The position numbers and the translations under genes are program-made. Positions 23,543-24,240 of a stretch of 24,240 nt of DNA are shown here, one piece after another (positions within the stretch are counted from its first letter, which is position 1; each line of letters starts with the position of its first letter). Under the pieces are notes generated by a model, which worked only from the letters and a program-made list of their open reading frames with translations, made no database searches and had not been told where the DNA came from. The stretch covers positions 1-24,240 of the forward strand of contig DAIRGS010000081.1 of NCBI GenBank assembly GCA_036794395.1. The letters are read 5' to 3'. Origin of the DNA: DASXMX01 sp036794395 (lineage in GTDB: Bacteria > Planctomycetota > Phycisphaerae > Tepidisphaerales > Tepidisphaeraceae).

Positions 23543-24028
23543 ATGCGGTATCGATCCAACAACCGCTCGGGCCGTGGATTCACGCTGATCGAAATCCTGA
23601 TCGTCGTGATCATCCTCGGCATTCTCGCCGCGATCGTCATTCCTCAGTTTGCCAACGCCACAACGTCGAGCAAGACCAGCGGCGTGCAGACGACCGCCCA
23701 GTCGCTTCGCGGGGCTGTCCAGTTGTATTACTACCAGCACAACGACACCCTGCCCGCCCCGGCCATCTTCTGGGCCCTCATGATGACGCAGACCGACGCG
23801 ATGGGTAACCCCTACTCCTCAGCGACCTCGCTCACAGGCCCCTTCGGCCCGTACATGCAGTCGATTCCGCAGAATCTCTTGAACCTTTCCACTGTGGTGC
23901 TCGACACCAACGTCGCGCCGGGCAGCCAGACGGCCAGCCCCTGCGGGTGGGAATACGACTACAATGGTGGTGCCGGCAACGGCACCATTCACGGCACCGA
24001 CGTCGACCTCAAAACCGTCCTGCCTTAA
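23543..24028 (+). CDS. Type II secretion/type IV pilin-like prepilin (pseudopilin)
   Basis: 161 residues. The N-terminus MRYRSNNRSGRG-FTLIEILIVVIILGI has a short basic leader, the prepilin peptidase cleavage site after Gly12, Phe as residue +1 and Glu at +5, then one hydrophobic helix (about 13-33), ending IVIPQFANAT. The remainder is a small globular domain ending CGWEYDYNGGAGNGTIHG, a pattern seen in GspG-like and other pseudopilins. It differs from the abundant planctomycete DUF1559 prepilin-like proteins, which read FTLVELLVVIAIIAIL and are about twice as long. It should be an inner-membrane-inserted subunit of a pseudopilus or pilus; no other secretion genes are in the window. GGAGGG lies about 10 nt upstream and a strong terminator follows, so it is probably monocistronic. 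Confidence 0.9.
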   Translation: MRYRSNNRSGRGFTLIEILIVVIILGILAAIVIPQFANATTSSKTSGVQTTAQSLRGAVQLYYYQHNDTLPAPAIFWALMMTQTDAMGNPYSSATSLTGPFGPYMQSIPQNLLNLSTVVLDTNVAPGSQTASPCGWEYDYNGGAGNGTIHGTDVDLKTVLP

Positions 24029-24055
24029 ATCAGTTCGCACTCACTCTTAAGAAAC

Positions 24056-24105
24056 GCGAAAGCCGCGGCGGCCAATCAGCCCGCCGCGGCCTTCGCATTG
24101 TTTTT
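24056..24105 (+). terminator. Rho-independent terminator after the pseudopilin gene
   Basis: GCCGCGGCGG (24062-24071) pairs with CCGCCGCGGC (24081-24090) around a 9-nt loop. After one mismatch the stem continues with GCGAA/TTCGC (24056-24060, 24092-24096). It is followed by ATTG and five T (24101-24105). Confidence 0.9.
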
Positions 24106-24158
24106 GCTGTCGATCGGTTGGTCAAAAGTGCGCGAATCGCCGCCACCCCATTTGTGTA

Positions 24159-24240
24159 ATGCTGAATCGCAAACAGCTTCTCCACCGGGTGTATCGCCAG
24201 ATTGTGGCGGTTTGTGGTGGGGCGGGCATTCTTGCCTGTC
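24159..24240 (+). CDS. Partial ORF start with a signal-peptide-like N-terminus
   Basis: From the ATG at 24159 the frame stays open to the window end, reading MLNRKQLLHRVYRQIVAVCG and then GAGILAC. A basic start followed by a hydrophobic stretch fits a signal peptide or membrane anchor, and ILAC is close to a lipobox. There is no clear ribosome binding site. It lies 53 nt after a terminator. Identity cannot be told from 27 residues. Confidence 0.35.
   Translation, partial: MLNRKQLLHRVYRQIVAVCGGAGILAC

Noticed and set aside
23543..24028. DUF1559-type planctomycete prepilin-like protein
   Set aside because: The N-terminal motif is FTLIEILIVVIILGILAAIV and the length is 161, closer to GspG-like pseudopilins than to DUF1559 proteins.

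Overview
The window looks like a stretch of a Planctomycetota chromosome, most likely from the Phycisphaerae (Tepidisphaera/Humisphaera-like). The signs are three secreted proteins with Arg-rich PEP-CTERM tails plus a fourth with a shorter one, dockerin-like repeats in several of them, a giant surface protein whose N-terminus (MEHLEQRKLLNAQ) resembles the planctomycete LEPR-XLL motif, and tandem TPR/GT41 glycosyltransferases. No rRNA, tRNA, CRISPR array, transposase or integrase was found.

Left part (1-9230): a TPR protein with an uncharacterised N-terminal domain (260-1618, -), two adjacent TPR-OGT/SPINDLY-type glycosyltransferases (1975-3864 and 3876-6053, both -), a divergent third one (6237-8507, +), then a TPR-gene remnant broken by an in-frame stop (8639-8923). 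The gaps on both sides of the first gene are unusually dense in perfect hairpins: a 17-bp inverted repeat at 86-168, and about ten small stem-loops, some touching, at 1699-1984. They share an exact 24-nt repeat. Two small minus-strand ORFs (8937-9227 and 9220-9450) overlap in a way that suggests translational coupling.

Centre (9451-18961): a roughly 390-nt leader holds an 11-bp tandem repeat and a candidate promoter. It precedes a 3040-residue secreted or surface protein built from a carbohydrate-binding-like N-terminal region, two PA14-like domains, FN3-like domains, eleven copies of a roughly 100-residue repeat with core GTYFV.Y.W...NIYIGT, an L-type-lectin-like domain, two dockerin-like motifs and a Lys-rich tail.

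Right part (19048-24240): four PEP-CTERM proteins, two on + and two on -, facing each other across a strong bidirectional terminator. Three carry dockerin-like repeats and one of these also has a cohesin-like domain. A type II/IV pseudopilin gene with its own terminator follows, then the start of an unidentified ORF that runs off the window.

Working picture (inference): the right and central genes supply envelope or extracellular-matrix components. The cytoplasmic GT41 enzymes could glycosylate Ser/Thr/Asn-rich exported proteins such as the giant one, as HMW1C does for the HMW1 adhesin. The parts least explained by known families are the hairpin-array intergenic regions and the repeat module of the giant protein.
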